A stretch of 64,000 bases of DNA, from contig JBBRQI010000003.1 in the NCBI GenBank assembly GCA_038226665.1, positions 62,001 to 126,000 on the forward strand, in the 5' to 3' direction. Positions 33,647 through 42,973 of the stretch are shown here, piece by piece. Origin of the DNA: SZAS-103 sp038226665 (GTDB lineage Bacteria; Pseudomonadota; Gammaproteobacteria; Xanthomonadales; Xanthomonadaceae). The first letter of the stretch is position 1; each line of letters starts with the position of its first letter. Position numbers and translations under genes: made by a program. The notes under the pieces are model-generated. The model was not told the origin of the DNA. It saw nothing but the letters and a program-made list of their open reading frames with translations, and did not search any database.

Positions 33647-35317
33647 TCAGCCCATCTCCCTTTGCCGCAGATAGCGCTTGATCAACGTGTTGGTGGAACT
33701 GTCGTGGACGAGTTTCGGCGGCTTGGTTGATGTCAATTCTGCAGCAGTGGTCTTGGCGAGTTGCTTGCCGAGTTCCACGCCCCACTGGTCGAACGAATCG
33801 ATGTTCCAGATCGCGCCCTGCACGAACACGCTGTGTTCGTAGAGTGCGATCAACGCCCCAAGCGTATTGGGATTCAGGCGTTCGGCGAGGATGGTGTTGC
33901 TCGGCCGGTTGCCTTCGCAGACGCGGTGCGGCACCAGCCCAGGCGGCGTGCCTTCGGCGGTGACCTGCTCGACGGTCTTGCCGAACGCGAGCGCTTCGCT
34001 CTGCGCGAACATGTTCGCCATCAGCAGGTCGTGCTGTTCGCCAAGTACATTCATCGGTTCGCAGAATCCGATGAAATCGCAGGGGATCAATCGCGTGCCC
34101 TGGTGGAGCAACTGATAGAACGAATGCTGCCCATTCGTGCCCGGTTCGCCCCAGTAAATCGGCGCGGTTTCGAAATCGACGAGGGTGCCATCAAGGCAGA
34201 CGTGCTTGCCGTTGCTCTCCATCACGAGCTGCTGCAGGTAGGCCGGAAAGCGCTTGAGGTATTGCGCGTAGGGCAACACCGCAACGGTCTCGGCGCCGAC
34301 CAGGAAGTTGTTGTTCCACACCGCGAGCATGCCCATCAGCAACGGCATGTTGCGCTCGGGCGGCGCGCTGCGGAAGTGGTTGTCCATCGCGTGGAAGCCG
34401 GCCAGCATCGCGTGGAAGTGATCCGGCCCGATCGCGATCATGGTGGACAAGCCGATCGCCGAATCCATCGAATAGCGACCGCCGACCCAATCCCAGAAAC
34501 CGAACATGTTCGCAGTGTCGATGCCGAATTTCTTGACTTCCTCGGTGTTCGTCGAAACGGCGACGAAATGCCTGGCGACCGCCTTCTCGTCGCGCAGCGC
34601 GGCCACGCACCACTTGCGCGCAGCGTTGGCATTGGTCAGCGTTTCGAGCGTAGTGAAGGTCTTCGAGCAGACGATGAACAACGTTTCGGCTGGATTGAGG
34701 TCGCGCGTCGCCTCGATGAAATCGGTGCCGTCGACGTTCGACACGAAACGGAACGTCAGGTCGCGCTGGCTGAAGTTCTTCAACGCTTCGTAAGCCATCA
34801 CCGGCCCGAGATCGGAGCCGCCGATGCCGATGCTGATGACGTTGCGGATGCGATGGCCTGTGTGCCCTTTCCACGAGCCGCTGCGCACCTGAGCGGCGAA
34901 CGCGACCATCTTCTGCAACACGGCATGGACGTCGGGGACGACATTGCGTCCATCGACGTCGTAGCGCACGTGCGCTGGCGCGCGCAACGCCATATGCATC
35001 ACGGCGCGGTTCTCGGTCGTGTTGATCTTCTCGCCCCGGAACATCGCATCGCGGCGTTCGGTCACGCCGCATGCGGTCGCGAGCTTGAGCAGCAGCGCGA
35101 TGGTTTCATCGGTGACGCGGTTCTTGGAGTAATCCAGGTACAGGCCGGCCGCCTCGACGCACATCTTTCCTCCGCGTCGATCATCGGCAGCGAACAGGTC
35201 GCGCAGATGCGCTGTCCCGGCCTTGGCCGCGTGCAATTTAAGCGCCTGCCATTCCGGCCGCGCGGTCGTCCTGGGTTGTTTCGCGCCGCCGCGTGCGGGT
35301 GTGGTCGGAATGGCCAT
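33647..35317 (-). CDS. pgi: Glucose-6-phosphate isomerase
   Basis: 556-aa isomerase linking glucose-6-phosphate and fructose-6-phosphate. Signatures seen are VISIGIGGSDLGPVMAYEAL, FIVCSKTFTTLETLTNA, GGRYSMDSAIGLS (phosphosugar binding) and SFDQWGVELGKQLA near the C-terminus with the catalytic lysine/histidine regions. The start ATG 35317 overlaps the tal stop by one base (TGATG), indicating translational coupling. Last gene of the zwf-HAD-tal-pgi operon. Confidence 0.96.
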   Translation of the reverse strand: MAIPTTPARGGAKQPRTTARPEWQALKLHAAKAGTAHLRDLFAADDRRGGKMCVEAAGLYLDYSKNRVTDETIALLLKLATACGVTERRDAMFRGEKINTTENRAVMHMALRAPAHVRYDVDGRNVVPDVHAVLQKMVAFAAQVRSGSWKGHTGHRIRNVISIGIGGSDLGPVMAYEALKNFSQRDLTFRFVSNVDGTDFIEATRDLNPAETLFIVCSKTFTTLETLTNANAARKWCVAALRDEKAVARHFVAVSTNTEEVKKFGIDTANMFGFWDWVGGRYSMDSAIGLSTMIAIGPDHFHAMLAGFHAMDNHFRSAPPERNMPLLMGMLAVWNNNFLVGAETVAVLPYAQYLKRFPAYLQQLVMESNGKHVCLDGTLVDFETAPIYWGEPGTNGQHSFYQLLHQGTRLIPCDFIGFCEPMNVLGEQHDLLMANMFAQSEALAFGKTVEQVTAEGTPPGLVPHRVCEGNRPSNTILAERLNPNTLGALIALYEHSVFVQGAIWNIDSFDQWGVELGKQLAKTTAAELTSTKPPKLVHDSSTNTLIKRYLRQREMG

Positions 35318-36408
35318 CACGCACCACCTGCGCTGGCCAGTGCATTGCTCTTGTCGGCGATGCGTTGCATAAGTTCCCCCCAGGATTTCACGAATGAGGC
35401 AGCGCCCTCCTTTTGCAATTGCAATGCGAGTGCGCCGATGTCGATGCCGGCCTCTGCGAAACGCGCGAGCGTCGCTTCCGCGTCGCCACCGTCGGCAGCC
35501 ATTGCAACACCGACAACGCCATGATCAGCGAATGCGCGCAGGGTTTTTTCGGGCATCGTGTTGATCGTATCCGGCGCGGCGAATGCCTGGATGTACAGCG
35601 TATCCGGAGCGTTGGGGTCCTTGGTGCCGGTGCTCGCCCACAGCAGGCGCTGCGGATGCGCGCCCTGCGCCGCGAGCCTGGTCCAGCGATCCGAGGCCAG
35701 CAGTTCGCGATACGCACGATACGTGTGTTGACCGATCGCGATGCCGAGCTTGTTGCGCAGTTCGACCGGCACTTTTTCAGCAACTGATTTGTCCCAGCGG
35801 CTGATGAACAGCGATGCCACCGATTCGACCTTCGGATCGAGTCCGGCAGCGATGCGGCGTTCGATCCCGCGCCGGTAGGCGTCGGCCGCGGCGAGATATT
35901 GTTCGCGCGAAAACAGCAACGTCACGTTGATCGGTACGCCAGCGAAGACCGCCTCCTCGATCGCTGGAAGACCTTCGGGCGTGCCCGGTATTTTCACGAA
36001 CAGGTTCGGTCGATCGGCCAACGCATGGATCTGTTTCGCTGCGGCAATCGTGCCTGCGGTATCCGCAGCGAGCAGCGGCGAGACTTCCATCGACACCCAA
36101 CCATCAATGTGGTCGGTCGATTCAAACGCAGGCCGGAACAGATCGGCTGCGCGGCGCAAGTCTTCCAGTGCCAGTTCGATGAACAGCGCTTCACCCGACG
36201 TGCCGGCCTTCGCTTTTGCGCGGATGCCTTCGTCGTAGGCATTGGTGCCGCCGATGGCTTCGTCGAAAATAGTCGGATTCGACGTGAGGCCGGTGACGGA
36301 AAAATTCTCGATGTAATCGCGCAACGTTCCATTGTTGAGGATTTCACGGGTGATGTTGTCGAGCCAGAGGCTCTGGCCGAGATCGTGCAGTTGCTGGGTC
36401 GGTTTCAT
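35317..36408 (-). CDS. tal: Transaldolase
   Basis: 363-aa transaldolase of the longer (TalB-unlike, mycobacterial/cyanobacterial) type. The N-terminus LGQSLWLDNITREILNNGTL and the motif GLTSNPTIFDEAI are characteristic, and the Schiff-base lysine is in NLFVKIPGTPEGL. It moves a dihydroxyacetone unit between sugar phosphates in the non-oxidative pentose phosphate pathway. The start follows GGAGCGCAC. Co-transcribed with zwf and the HAD gene upstream and coupled to pgi downstream. Confidence 0.94.
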   Translation of the reverse strand: MKPTQQLHDLGQSLWLDNITREILNNGTLRDYIENFSVTGLTSNPTIFDEAIGGTNAYDEGIRAKAKAGTSGEALFIELALEDLRRAADLFRPAFESTDHIDGWVSMEVSPLLAADTAGTIAAAKQIHALADRPNLFVKIPGTPEGLPAIEEAVFAGVPINVTLLFSREQYLAAADAYRRGIERRIAAGLDPKVESVASLFISRWDKSVAEKVPVELRNKLGIAIGQHTYRAYRELLASDRWTRLAAQGAHPQRLLWASTGTKDPNAPDTLYIQAFAAPDTINTMPEKTLRAFADHGVVGVAMAADGGDAEATLARFAEAGIDIGALALQLQKEGAASFVKSWGELMQRIADKSNALASAGGA

Positions 36409-36457
36409 GTGCGCTCCATTCTTCGTTGTTCGGTGATCATGATCCGGTTGCCGTTAC

Positions 36458-37153
36458 CTAGCTGTGTGCCAGTGCATCCGGCGTGCCATGAAGAAACCAT
36501 GCGAGATCGAGGCCGCAAAGATCGCCGATGCGTTCGATCGTGCGATCAGGCGAAGGATCGATCGGCGTATTCGCGGACTCGATCGCGTAATGCCCTTGCC
36601 GCACGAACACGGTGGTCAGATTGTCGCCCATCACGCGCTTCATCGCCGCGAGCAACTGGGGTTTGTCGTCGATCATCACGTGATGCGTAGCCGGGAAACG
36701 CACCTGCATCGCCGGCAGACTCCTTTCCTTGTGCATGCAAACGATCACGCGGCCATCGAGGGCGTCCCAGATACCCGAACGCTGGATCTTGCGCGGCTGG
36801 AACACGACATCGCCATCCGACAGCACGGCCGGCAAGCCCAGCGTTCGCAGGTGTGCGATCGCTTCCAGCGTTTTTGGATAAAAACGTTGCGCGAATGGGT
36901 ACTCGAGCAGGAAGCCCGAGATCAGCAGCAGTTTCGGATCGTCATCGATTTGCTGGCGAAACTGTTGCAACGCCGCCAGGTAATCCGCGTAGCCAAGTTG
37001 CTTGCGCAGATCGTTGTAGATCGTCCAGTAACGCTCGCATTCGGTGGTGCCGAAATCCTCCGTGAGCCGACCGCGCAGATCCGCGGCGAAGCGATCGTTG
37101 TCGAGCAGGGTGTTGTCGACGTCGAGCAGGAACACCACCTCGGTCGTCAACAC
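36458..37153 (-). CDS. HAD-superfamily hydrolase in the pentose phosphate operon
   Basis: 231-aa phosphatase-like protein. HAD motif I is VFLLDVDNTLLDND (nucleophile and acid/base aspartates), motif II is in LPAVLSDGDVVFQ, the lysine is in the PRKIQ/KERSL region, and motif IV is HHVMIDDKPQL. Its GTG start (37153) overlaps the zwf stop by 7 bp, so the two are translationally coupled. Such partners may remove damaged or inhibitory sugar phosphates, but the substrate cannot be read from sequence. Confidence 0.85.
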   Translation of the reverse strand: MLTTEVVFLLDVDNTLLDNDRFAADLRGRLTEDFGTTECERYWTIYNDLRKQLGYADYLAALQQFRQQIDDDPKLLLISGFLLEYPFAQRFYPKTLEAIAHLRTLGLPAVLSDGDVVFQPRKIQRSGIWDALDGRVIVCMHKERSLPAMQVRFPATHHVMIDDKPQLLAAMKRVMGDNLTTVFVRQGHYAIESANTPIDPSPDRTIERIGDLCGLDLAWFLHGTPDALAHS

Positions 37154-38553
37154 GGCTGGCTCTCCTCAGGCTTCGGATCGTGCCAGCCTTCCCTGCTTGC
37201 GACGACCTTCGCTGCGGCTGCCGGCCCCCAAGTACCAGGTTGGTAAATGGTTGGCGGCTCGATGTGCACGCCATGCGCGCCGCCCAGGATCGGATCGACC
37301 ACGCGCCACGCAGCCTCGACCGAATCGTCGCGCGTGAACAGCGACGCATCGCCGCGGATCGCATCGCCAAGCAAGCGCTCATACGGTGATTTCTCGCGTT
37401 GAAGGCGGCTGCGCGCAATCAGTTCCACGTTTTCACCCTGCATTTCCTCGCCAGCTTTCTTGACCCGTGCGCCGGCCGAGATCACCACTTCCGGGCTCAG
37501 GCGGAAGCGGAAATAATTCGATTCATGCGCGGTGATCTCATCGAAGATCGCGAGCGGAGGACGCTTGAGATCGACCACGACTTCGGTCGTGGTGATCGGC
37601 AAGTTCTTGCCAGCGCGGATATAGAACGGCACGCCGGCCCACCGCCAAGTATCGATGTGCAGGCGCAGCGCTGCGAAGGTTTCGACCTGCGAATCCCCGG
37701 CAACGCCTTTCTCGTCCAGATAGCCACGGAATTGCCCGCGCACGACTTCCTTCGGATCCAGCGGGCGCATGGCGCGGAACAGCCGCAGCTTTTCGGCGCG
37801 CATCGCTTCGGCATCGCGCCCGACCGGCGCATCCATCGCGAGCAGCGCGATCACCTGCAACAGGTGGTTCTGCACCACGTCGCGGATCGCGCCGACCTCC
37901 TCATAGAAACTGCCGCGGCCTTCCACGCCGAAATTCTCGGCCATCGTAATCTGCACGCTGTCGACGTAACTGCGGTTCCAGATCGGTTCGAGGAAGGTAT
38001 TCGCAAAGCGGAAATACAGCAGGTTCTGCACCGCTTCCTTGCCGAGGTAATGATCGATGCGGAAGATCGATTCTTCGGGAAACACCGCATGCAGCGTCGC
38101 ATTGAGATCCTGAGCGGACGCAAGATCGCGTCCGAAGGGCTTCTCCACGATCACCCTCGAATCCTTGGCGCAGCCGGAGTTTGCAAGGTGCTGCACGACG
38201 ACCGGGAACATGCTCGGTGGTATCGCGAAATAATGGATCGGCCGCGAACGCCCGCTGAGTGCTTCACGAAGCTTTTCGTAGGTCGCGAGGTCGTTGTAGT
38301 CGCCATCGATGTATTGCAGCAGCGAGGAAAGTTTCGCGAACGCATCGGGATCGAGCTTGTCGTTCTTTTCGATGCTGTCGCGTGCGCGCGCGCGCAACTG
38401 TTCCAGCGTCCAACCCGCACGCGCCACGCCTACGATAGGCAGGTCGAAGCCATCGCGCTTGATCATCGCCTGCAACGCGGGAAAAATTTTCTTGTAGGCG
38501 AGGTCGCCGGTCGCACCGAAGAAAACGAAAGCATCCGAACAAGGTATCGCCAT
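37147..38553 (-). CDS. zwf: Glucose-6-phosphate 1-dehydrogenase
   Basis: 468-aa NADP-linked enzyme oxidising glucose-6-phosphate. FVFFGATGDLAYKKIFPAL is the dinucleotide motif (GxxGDLA), and FRIDHYLGKEAVQNLL contains the active-site sequence DHYLGK. ATG 38553 has GGAGAGGTG upstream. First gene of the four-gene operon zwf-HAD-tal-pgi. With gnd and pgl about 7 kb away on the other strand, this window holds much of the oxidative pentose phosphate branch. Confidence 0.95.
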   Translation of the reverse strand: MAIPCSDAFVFFGATGDLAYKKIFPALQAMIKRDGFDLPIVGVARAGWTLEQLRARARDSIEKNDKLDPDAFAKLSSLLQYIDGDYNDLATYEKLREALSGRSRPIHYFAIPPSMFPVVVQHLANSGCAKDSRVIVEKPFGRDLASAQDLNATLHAVFPEESIFRIDHYLGKEAVQNLLYFRFANTFLEPIWNRSYVDSVQITMAENFGVEGRGSFYEEVGAIRDVVQNHLLQVIALLAMDAPVGRDAEAMRAEKLRLFRAMRPLDPKEVVRGQFRGYLDEKGVAGDSQVETFAALRLHIDTWRWAGVPFYIRAGKNLPITTTEVVVDLKRPPLAIFDEITAHESNYFRFRLSPEVVISAGARVKKAGEEMQGENVELIARSRLQREKSPYERLLGDAIRGDASLFTRDDSVEAAWRVVDPILGGAHGVHIEPPTIYQPGTWGPAAAAKVVASREGWHDPKPEESQPC

Positions 38554-38691
38554 TTCGATTCACCTCTCCATGGTTATCGTCGGCGCCACGGCCTGATCGG
38601 CTGGCGCGGTGGATCGCAGTTCCAAGACTAGCAAGATCGTTCGCCCAAGGCTGGAGCGCAGTTGATGAAGGATATTATGGAAACGGCAAAC

Positions 38692-38718
38692 GAAAAACCC
38701 GGCACCAGGCCGGGTTTC
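38692..38718 (-). terminator. Rho-independent terminator of the tRNA operon
   Basis: Perfect 9-bp stem AAACCCGGC/GCCGGGTTT with a 5-nt loop (38695-38717). On the - strand a T-rich run (TTTTTCGTTT) follows, 32 bases after the 3' end of tRNA-Glu. Confidence 0.9.
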
Positions 38719-38749
38719 GTAGACTGCTCGTTCGGTTGCCGCTGCAAAC

Positions 38750-38825
38750 TGGCGTCCCCACGGGGATTCGAACCCCGGTCGCGTCCGTGAAAGGGACGTG
38801 TCCTAGGCCTCTAGACGATGGGGAC
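38750..38825 (-). tRNA. tRNA-Glu (anticodon UUC)
   Basis: 76 nt including an encoded CCA. The - strand begins GTCCCCATCGTCTAGAGG; the anticodon loop CTTTCAC gives UUC; the T arm has GGTTCGAATCC; the acceptor stem pairs GTCCCCA with TGGGGAC. Read by eye. It is the second gene of a two-tRNA operon ending in the terminator at 38692-38718. Confidence 0.96.
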
Positions 38826-38857
38826 AGAGGCAGTTGTTTCAGAAACCGCAAACTTAT

Positions 38858-38933
<76 letters not shown>

Positions 38934-38998
38934 ACGTGCTGGCGAACGCGAAGGATACTGGTGCGTCATGTTTGCGTCAAGCAAGACGCGGCTGCGCG

Positions 38999-39502
38999 TT
39001 AAGCTCGCGCATTGCTCGCGACAGGTTCGAGCAGTTGCAGTTGGCGCCACGAATGGCCCTGCTCGCCCAGGTATTCCAGCCATTTGCTGAAGAACACATT
39101 CATGCGCATGCGATGGTCGATGATCGTCGCCAGCGGCGGATGCAGCCCGAGTACGTCCTGCCATTGCCGGCCGACGTAGCAATGGGTCACTTCGGCCTGC
39201 TGCGCATCGCGGTAATGGCGCACGTAGGCCGACGGGTCCGGCTGGCCGGTGGCATCGTCGCGCAATTGCGCATACGCCAGTCGCAGTTCGATCGTGTAGG
39301 GATGGCGCTCGACCACGTCCAGGCGCAGATCAAGTCCATCGTTTCCACGCGAGACATGGCTTCCAACCGCCAATTGTTCGGGTTCGAACATGCGCTGCAG
39401 GCGGCCATGGTTTTCCGCGTACAACGCCATCATCCACGCGAAACGGCTCAGTCGCGGAATGCGCAACGACGGGGTGGACGGCGAGTGCGTGATGCTGGAC
39501 AT
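38999..39502 (-). CDS. DUF1249 family protein
   Basis: 167-aa soluble protein with the DUF1249 landmarks FAWMMALYAENHGRLQRMFEPE near the N-terminus, YTIELRLAYAQLRDDATG... in the middle, and PDPSAYVRHYRDAQQAEVTHC. Homologues in gammaproteobacteria (YqiB) have no known function. ATG 39502 is the clear start. It lies upstream of the tRNA operon on the same strand. Confidence 0.85.
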   Translation of the reverse strand: MSSITHSPSTPSLRIPRLSRFAWMMALYAENHGRLQRMFEPEQLAVGSHVSRGNDGLDLRLDVVERHPYTIELRLAYAQLRDDATGQPDPSAYVRHYRDAQQAEVTHCYVGRQWQDVLGLHPPLATIIDHRMRMNVFFSKWLEYLGEQGHSWRQLQLLEPVASNARA

Positions 39503-39611
39503 GGCCCGATGCTAGCACGCGATTTCATGCATTCCGCAAGCTTGTCAGAACGCTTTTTGCGTCGCACACTCAACGTCTCCGGCACGCCCGATCCATCGTT
39601 CGGTTGCTTGC

Positions 39612-40430
39612 TCAGAACATGTGCCGCTGGATGCCCAGCGCGGTGAGCACCTTGCTCGCGATTTCCTCGATCGATGTATGCGTGGTGCTGAGCATCGGGA
39701 TGCGCTCGGCGCGAAACAGCGTTTCGGCCTCGGCAACTTCGAGGCGGCATTGTTCGATCGTCGCGTAACGACTGTCGGGCTTGCGTTCCTGGCGGATCTG
39801 CCGCAGCCGCACGGGATCGATCGTCAGGCCGTAAAGCTTGCTGCGATGGGCGCGCAAACGCTTCGGCAATTCCTTGCCTTCAAGGTCGTCCTCGGTCAGC
39901 GGATAGTTCGCTGCACGCACGCCGTAGTGCAGCGCGAGGTACAGGCAGGTCGGCGTCTTGCCCGAACGCGACACGCCGACCAGGATCAGATCCGCCTCGT
40001 TGTAATTCACGTTGCCGCCATCGTCGTGGGTCAGGGCGTAATTCGTTGCGTTGATGCGCTGCTCGTACGCGGCGAAATCGACCATGCCGTGCGCGTGCCC
40101 TACGTGGCGCTCGCGCTGCTGGCCAAGCTCGGCTTCGAGCCTGCCGATAAAGGGGCCGAACACATCGAGCACGAGCGCCCCGCTCTCTTCGAGCGTCCCC
40201 GTGACGGATTCGTCGACGACGGAACTGATGATGATTGGCCGGACGCCGCGCGCTTCGCCGGCAGCGATCACCTGGCGCACGACCTCGCGCGCCTTGTCCA
40301 GCGTATCGATGAACGAGAATCGCTGGGTAGCGAAATGCAGCCCTTCGAACTGGGTCAGCAGGCTGTGGCCGATGGTTTCGGCGGTGATGCCGGTGCCGTC
40401 GGAAATATAGAAAACCAGCCGATCGCTCAT
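39612..40430 (-). CDS. ppsR: PEP synthetase regulatory protein (bifunctional kinase/pyrophosphorylase)
   Basis: 272-aa DUF299 protein that phosphorylates PpsA with ADP and removes the phosphate with Pi, switching PEP synthase off and on. The N-terminus VFYISDGTGITAETIGHSLL is typical, and the P-loop LVGVSRSGKTPTCLYLA is in the middle, with MLSTTHTSIEEIASKVL near the end. It is divergent from ppsA, its target, with 155 bp between the starts chosen here; the pair is conserved in gammaproteobacteria. Confidence 0.95.
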   Translation of the reverse strand: MSDRLVFYISDGTGITAETIGHSLLTQFEGLHFATQRFSFIDTLDKAREVVRQVIAAGEARGVRPIIISSVVDESVTGTLEESGALVLDVFGPFIGRLEAELGQQRERHVGHAHGMVDFAAYEQRINATNYALTHDDGGNVNYNEADLILVGVSRSGKTPTCLYLALHYGVRAANYPLTEDDLEGKELPKRLRAHRSKLYGLTIDPVRLRQIRQERKPDSRYATIEQCRLEVAEAETLFRAERIPMLSTTHTSIEEIASKVLTALGIQRHMF

Positions 40431-40585
40431 GCATTCAATCCTTGATCGTTGCGCCAGTGGTGCAGGCTATCGCGCCGTTCGCTGAACCGCACAATCGCAG
40501 CAAGCTTGTACGAAAACACCTCGGCCCGCAAAATATGCAGACTTTGCGCATTCCTTGCGCTTTGCCATCCGATGGGAGTCCGACG

Positions 40586-42973
40586 TTGACCCAGCATGTG
40601 CTTTGGTTGGACCAGTTGCGCCTGACCGACCTCGCCCAGGTCGGCGGCAAGAATTCCTCGCTTGGCGAGATGATCGGCAGCCTGAGCAACCTCGGTGTGT
40701 CGGTGCCCGGTGGATTCGCAACCACCGCCGAAGCGTTCCAGGACTTCATCGCCGAAAACAACCTCGGCCAGCGCATGCAGGATCGTCTTGCGACGCTCAA
40801 CGTCGAGGATGTCGCAGAACTCACGCGCGCCGGTACGGAGATTCGCGGGTGGATTTCCGACGCACCATTGCCGGCAGCACTCGAGACTGCGATTCGCGAC
40901 GCCTATGCGAAATTGTGCAAGGACGCTGGCGCATCCGACATCGCCGTGGCTGTCCGCTCATCGGCGACAGCCGAAGACTTGCCCGACGCGAGCTTCGCCG
41001 GCCAGCAGGAAACCTATCTCAACGTGACCGGCGTCGATGATGTCGTGCGCAAGGTCAAGGACGTGTTCGCGTCGCTCTACAACGACCGCGCTATCGCTTA
41101 TCGCGTGCATCACGGCTACAAGCACGAGGACGTATTCCTGTCGGCCGGCGTGCAGCTGATGGTGCGTTCGGACATCGGCGCATCCGGCGTACTGTTCACC
41201 CTCGACACCGAATCCGGATTCCGCGATGTGGTGTTCATCACCGCAAGTTACGGCCTCGGCGAAAACGTCGTGCAGGGCGCGGTGAATCCCGACGAGTTCT
41301 ACGTCTACAAGCCGACGTTGCGCGCAGGCAAACACGCTGTCCTGCGGCGCACGCTCGGATCGAAGGCGATCCGCATGGTGTATTCGGACGTGCCCGGCGA
41401 ACGCGTGCGCAACGAAGACACGCCAGCGGAATTGCGCAATCGATTTGCCATCGACGATGCCGATGTCGAAGAGCTGGCACGGCAGGCGCTGAAGATCGAG
41501 GAACACTACGGTCGCCCGATGGACATCGAGTGGGCGAAGGATGGCAACAGCGGGCGCATCTACATCGTGCAGGCACGGCCGGAAACGGTGAAATCGCGTA
41601 CGCGCACGACCCAGATCGAACGCTACAGTTTTTCAGAGCATGGCCTGTCCGAACGCGGACCCGTGCTGTGTGAGGGACGATCGATCGGCCAGAAGATCGG
41701 TAGCGGCAAGGCGCGCATCGTGCGCACACTCGCCGAGATGGAAAAAGTGCAGCCGGGCGACGTGCTCGTCGCCGACATGACCGATCCCGACTGGGAGCCG
41801 ATCATGAAGCGCGCCGCGGCGATCGTCACCAATCGCGGCGGACGCACTTGCCACGCGGCGATCATCGCGCGCGAACTCGGCGTACCTGCGGTCGTCGGCT
41901 GTGGCAATGCGCTTGACACGATTCCCGATGGCCAAGATGTCACAGTGTCCTGCGCCGAAGGCGATACCGGCACGATCTACAAGGGTCTGTTGCCGTTCGA
42001 GCGCATCACCGCCGACCTCGACAAGATGCCGCCTGCTCCGCTCAAGATCATGATGAATGTCGGCAACCCTGAGCGCGCGTTCGATTTCGCGCAGTTGCCG
42101 AACCAGGGCGTTGGCCTTGCGCGACTTGAATTCATCATCGCGCGGCAGATCGGCGTGCATCCGAAAGCATTGCTCGAATACGATCGCCAACCGCGCGACA
42201 TCAAGGAACAGATCGATGCCTTGATCGCCGGCTACGCCGATCCGGTGAGCTATTACGTCGAACGTCTGGTCGAAGGCATCGCGACCTTGACTGCTGCGTT
42301 TGCGCCGAACCCGGTGATCGTGCGGCTGTCGGATTTCAAGTCGAACGAATACGCGAACCTCGTCGGCGGCAAGCAGTACGAGCCGCACGAGGAAAACCCG
42401 ATGATCGGATTCCGCGGCGCATCGCGCTATGTCGATCCGAGTTTCGCCGACTGCTTCGCGCTCGAATGCCGCGCGGTGAAAAAAGTGCGCGAGGAAATGG
42501 GCCTCACGAATTGCTGGGTGATGATCCCGTTCGTACGCACGCTCGATGAAGGCCGCAAGGTCATCGAGGTGCTGGAGAAGAACGGCCTCAAGCGTGGCGA
42601 GAACGGCTTGAAGCTCATCATGATGTGCGAACTGCCGTCGAACGCGCTGCTCGCTGACGAATTCCTCGAATTGTTCGATGGTTTCTCGATTGGCTCCAAC
42701 GACCTGACCCAGCTCACTCTCGGTCTTGATCGCGACTCCGGCATCGTCGCGCACCTGTTCGACGAACGCGATGCAGCGGTCAAGAAGCTGCTGTCTATGG
42801 CGATCAAGTCCGCGCGTACCAAAGGCAAATACATCGGCATTTGCGGGCAAGGCCCGTCCGATCATCCCGACCTTGCCGAATGGCTGATGCAGCAAGGCAT
42901 CGAGTCGGTATCGCTGAATCCGGACACGGTCGTGGATACCTGGCTGCGTCTCGCGAAGCTCAAGGGTGCGTAA
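40586..42973 (+). CDS. ppsA: Phosphoenolpyruvate synthase
   Basis: PEP synthase making PEP from pyruvate and ATP, for gluconeogenesis. With the TTG start at 40586 (GGGAG eight bases upstream) it is 795 aa, close to E. coli PpsA; ATG 40535 or 40442 would add residues without similarity. Domains: N-terminal ATP-grasp (GGKNSSLGEMIGSL, VAVRSSATAEDLPDASFAGQQET), the phosphohistidine domain with RGGRTCHAAIIARELG (catalytic His), and the C-terminal PEP/pyruvate barrel (IGFRGASRYVDPSF, IGICGQGPSDHPDLAEWL). Regulated by the divergent PpsR. Confidence 0.95.
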   Translation: MTQHVLWLDQLRLTDLAQVGGKNSSLGEMIGSLSNLGVSVPGGFATTAEAFQDFIAENNLGQRMQDRLATLNVEDVAELTRAGTEIRGWISDAPLPAALETAIRDAYAKLCKDAGASDIAVAVRSSATAEDLPDASFAGQQETYLNVTGVDDVVRKVKDVFASLYNDRAIAYRVHHGYKHEDVFLSAGVQLMVRSDIGASGVLFTLDTESGFRDVVFITASYGLGENVVQGAVNPDEFYVYKPTLRAGKHAVLRRTLGSKAIRMVYSDVPGERVRNEDTPAELRNRFAIDDADVEELARQALKIEEHYGRPMDIEWAKDGNSGRIYIVQARPETVKSRTRTTQIERYSFSEHGLSERGPVLCEGRSIGQKIGSGKARIVRTLAEMEKVQPGDVLVADMTDPDWEPIMKRAAAIVTNRGGRTCHAAIIARELGVPAVVGCGNALDTIPDGQDVTVSCAEGDTGTIYKGLLPFERITADLDKMPPAPLKIMMNVGNPERAFDFAQLPNQGVGLARLEFIIARQIGVHPKALLEYDRQPRDIKEQIDALIAGYADPVSYYVERLVEGIATLTAAFAPNPVIVRLSDFKSNEYANLVGGKQYEPHEENPMIGFRGASRYVDPSFADCFALECRAVKKVREEMGLTNCWVMIPFVRTLDEGRKVIEVLEKNGLKRGENGLKLIMMCELPSNALLADEFLELFDGFSIGSNDLTQLTLGLDRDSGIVAHLFDERDAAVKKLLSMAIKSARTKGKYIGICGQGPSDHPDLAEWLMQQGIESVSLNPDTVVDTWLRLAKLKGA

